Origin: Stichopus chloronotus
Lineage: Eukaryota > Echinodermata > Holothuroidea > Aspidochirotida > Stichopodidae
Direction of reading: 5' to 3'
Length of the DNA stretch: 64,000 nucleotides
Assembly (NCBI GenBank): GCA_021234535.1
Contig: CM037838.1
Location: 27,319,969-27,383,968, forward strand
Part shown: positions 62,201 to 64,000 of the stretch, in pieces
Numbering within the stretch: the stretch's first letter is position 1
Layout: each line of letters opens with the position of its first letter
Notes under the pieces: generated by a model
Databases searched by the model: none
What the model saw: only the letters and a program-made list of their open reading frames with translations
What the model was told of the DNA's origin: nothing
Position numbers and translations under genes: made by a program

Positions 62201-63771
62201 ACTATGATCCTGCTTCTAACTTTATAAAGTTCCCTAGGTGATATTCATAATTACAGTATCTATGTTTCTTTCCAACTGATGCATACTGTACAGAATTATT
62301 TAAGTTGTATTATGCTGACGCATGTTATGCAACCGCACTCCACTGTTTGGCATGCTATGGCATGTTTGGAACAGATCACAAAGGATTAACATTTTCCAAA
62401 CATTAGATCACTAAGTTTATGCATTCAGTAACATAGTTTGCACTGTTCATCAAGCACCATGAACAACAGAGGATAAGCTGCAGTGCAGCCGCACATTCAC
62501 AAATTTCAAATTGGCAAATGTCGGGATAAACTTAGCCCTTAATTCTCACCTTGAAAATCTCATAGCATGATCAGTTGAAAAGAAATTCAAGGTGACCCCC
62601 CATACCATATGTATACAGTGCTTGAAATATGCTTAAAGGAGAGCACAGCCAAAATGAAAAAAAATTGTCTATAGGCCCATGTATTCCATTGGACATCTCT
62701 TAGGGACAACATTGCCATCAGTAAGGGCCTGATAGCCGATGGCGATCGGTGCTGTTTGTTATTTCAATCCCTGTACATGGTAACCATGGCAACGAAGTGC
62801 AGAAATATAGTGCAGTCTTTATGAAGTACAGTACTGTACATGTGCAAATTAAACCTGTACAGAGGCACTTAAGTCTACAAACAGGATGTCCCAACATGTA
62901 CAGTCTCGCACCTAACAGTACAGTACAATATGCATAACATGCTTCAGAACGATAGACCTCAATATGAGTACAGTGTAATATGTGGCAAAGGACAGTATAA
63001 TATGCTAATAAGATGTGTCTAAAATGATGCAGTGTAGTATGCACAATATTCTGCAGTACAGTTAGGGATACATGCTACAGTACAGTGTAGATAGCATGCT
63101 GCAGTACATTATTCTGCCTAACGTGGTGCACTACAGTACAATATGCATACCATGCTACAGTGCACTGTAAGTGATATGTGTAATAGTCATGTTACAGTAT
63201 ATCTATCATGCTTTAATGAAGTGTATGTGGCATCATGCTACAGTACAGTATGTATAACATGTTACAGTACATCATGTAACATGCTACAGCGCAGTATGCC
63301 TTGCAAAATGTCACTTTATTTCACAGTGTCTACAATATGCCAACACTGATAGTTCTTGTAATTCTGTGCATGCAGGTAAATTAAATGCATACTAAATTTC
63401 CTCGACATTTCCCACAGAGTCACGAGAAAAAGGTTTGGGGTGATGACACGAATCGAAAGTATCCTCATCAGTTTATCGCTCCTCGTCACCCTGGTCATTC
63501 CTATTACTCTGGAGCACACCCTGGATCGTGTCATGTGCCGTCCAATCCTGACAGTAGTCTCATTCACCTTAAACATACAACCGAGGTGATTGGTCGCCAG
63601 GCAGCAGACATAGCGGAACTTAAAACTACCACCAAATTGTTGGAAGACAAGTACAACAGAGATGTCGCCCTCTTAAGAGAGAGAGTGGAAGAAACAAACA
63701 CGAGGCACAGAGAGGACATAAAACGATGGAAAGACGAAGTTGCTAATCAAACTCTCTTACACCAGAGACAG
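56225..63771 (+). CDS. Unrecognised coiled-coil protein, 5' exons (partial)
   Basis: I do not recognise this protein. Proposed exons: 56225-56273 (MAASLKSPAEFSKPVK; good start context AAAATGG), 58657-58819, 59421-59532 and 63418-63771, all with AG/GT borders. The phases join, including 59532 to 63418. Exon 2 (KHSMKDLLTPESFQLQ) is Lys/Ser-rich; exon 3 contains VSLDQLIYLFGSLHQQKKL. The 354-bp exon begins SHEKKVWGDDTNRKYPH, has a Pro/His/Ser-rich stretch, and then from about its residue 50 becomes a charged heptad-like coiled coil (AELKTTTKLLEDKYNRD and beyond). The gene runs off the right edge after the donor at 63772. A 49-bp candidate exon (62057-62105) fits only with an additional small exon. 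The first exon is the least certain. Confidence 0.6.
56404..56556. repeat. 27-bp inverted repeat (hairpin) with a third partial copy
   Basis: The arms at 56404-56430 and 56468-56494 pair at 26 of 27 positions around a 37-bp loop; the core word is GTCGTCCTAGCGTTAA. A direct third copy of the core (ATCGTCCTAGCGTTAAG) begins near 56523. It lies in the first intron of the proposed coiled-coil gene. It may be a foldback MITE remnant or a structured RNA element. Confidence 0.85.
56580..56880. repeat. Short tandem duplications
   Basis: CCTCTTAAAACTGTATCCTG to GCGTATCCCCGTAG appears twice with a 43-bp period (about 56780-56867). Just upstream, GGCAGAATACCCGCCAG...GAAGC and GCAGAATACCCCGCAAG...GAAGC form a similar ~60-bp pair. 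Confidence 0.75.
56881..58656 (+). other. Intron 1 of the coiled-coil gene; no exon recognised
   Basis: AT-rich. It contains a perfect 10-bp palindromic stem (GAATTTCCAG, TAGG loop, CTGGAAATTC) at 57706-57729. No other repeat or protein motif was seen before the acceptor TTTGTCCACAG at 58656. Confidence 0.4.
59540..60900 (+). repeat. (GT)n tract followed by a family A/B repeat array in an intron
   Basis: A GT-rich tract (59545-59592) leads into two ~150-bp units containing TAACTCAACAGGGGAAAG, GATGAAAGTC and AAGGTGTGC (to about 59880). Four to five ~180-bp family B units follow, with TTTTATGAAATCATGCAAAA, CCTACAGATT and CATTACTACTGTAG (to about 60870). The same order, (CA)n then monomers, occurs in reverse in the family A arrays. 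Confidence 0.7.
61380..61575 (+). pseudogene. Degenerate duplicate of the 59.42-kb exon and its acceptor region
   Basis: TACTTAATTATTGATACTGA, AAACCATATAGCTATG, ATGCACTATTTGCC, CCAATAGATAAACTTTGATT and CTGGATCAGTTGATTTATCT match 59360-59495 in order. The acceptor corresponding to TTCACAG (59420) reads TTCACAC here. The exon copy is therefore unlikely to be spliced, and its frame is disrupted. Confidence 0.75.
61604..62940 (+). other. Intronic sequence; family A-type terminal word only
   Basis: GGCAAGGAATCACAAAG at about 61914-61930 matches the terminal word of family A and may mark the right end of the repeat insertion that begins near 59.5 kb. Apart from the candidate exon at 62057, nothing else was recognised. 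Confidence 0.4.
62057..62105 (+). CDS. Candidate small exon of the coiled-coil gene (uncertain)
   Basis: A 49-bp segment between TTTCATTTTCATCAG and GTAAGT, a good acceptor and donor. Read as NLNAGATSPEQDIGQV it ends in phase with the 63418 exon. It then needs one base from a preceding exon ending two bases into a codon, which 59421-59532 does not supply. It could be an alternative exon, or a chance match. Confidence 0.3.
62940..63310. repeat. Degenerate CATGCTACAGTACAGTATG repeat
   Basis: About 12 units of roughly 22-35 bp built on CATGCTACAGTACAGTATG with insertions, in the intron just upstream of the 63418 exon. ACAGTACAGT-type words also extend leftwards to about 62820. Confidence 0.8.
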
Positions 63772-64000
63772 GTAGCTACTTTCGATGTGTATGTTATTCC
63801 ATTCGAGTAAATGACAATACATTGATAAAAAAGTCCAGAAATTTACATTATCAGTTACTGTAGCATTGATGCTCTTCAGTAGTTTTCTACTGCTACAGTC
63901 AAGTCTTTTTGCACACCCTCGTTTAGCATTTTGGTCCGATCTTCAAAAGTTCAGTGTATTCTAGTTGAACTAATTCTATGTATATTGTTGGTACAGTGGC

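Noticed and set aside
1..64000. tRNA, rRNA or snRNA genes
   Set aside because: No stretch with the B-box GGTTCGAATCC pattern and a foldable cloverleaf, or other RNA gene signature, was seen by eye; a covariance-model scan would be needed to exclude them.

Overview
This window is metazoan genomic DNA: AT-rich, with small exons separated by long introns that use GT/AG splice sites, and with many decayed transposons and tandem repeats. A complete USP20/USP33-type gene, hAT-, CR1/L2- and Kolobok-like elements, and frequent TAGGCCTA-type octamers suggest a marine invertebrate deuterostome. An echinoderm is my best guess, but this is an inference from overall character, not from a diagnostic sequence.

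Layout. (1) 1-2.8 kb, minus strand: the first three coding exons of a short-chain dehydrogenase/reductase, continuing off the left edge. (2) 1-20.9 kb: no other recognisable gene. This stretch holds a 25-bp minisatellite, a ~285-bp tandem repeat, a TGACCT-rich dispersed repeat (family A), a relative of it (family B), and a hAT-like element nested inside another with the same ends. (3) 21.7-47.3 kb, minus strand: a complete 24-coding-exon ubiquitin-specific protease of the USP20/USP33 family. Every splice phase closes, giving 863 codons plus a stop. Several introns carry their own degenerate minisatellite. (4) 47.4-54.9 kb: upstream region of that gene, with a possible inverted-repeat element, more family A repeat, and a 5'-truncated CR1/L2-like retrotransposon. 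(5) 55.0-56.2 kb: a decayed hAT element with recognisable ends, eroded 8-bp target duplication and a remnant of the transposase dimerisation domain. (6) 56.2-63.8 kb, plus strand: the 5' part of an unrecognised coiled-coil protein gene, continuing off the right edge. Its proposed start codon lies 43 bp beyond the hAT element, and one intron holds a long family A/B repeat array.

Nothing links the three genes functionally. They look like unrelated neighbours in a repeat-rich region. The most distinctive signals are in the repeats. Family A monomers carry TGACCT hexamers spaced as nuclear-receptor DR4 and DR1 sites. Two exons, one in the protease gene and one in the coiled-coil gene, have nearby partial duplicates in which the splice acceptor AG has been lost.
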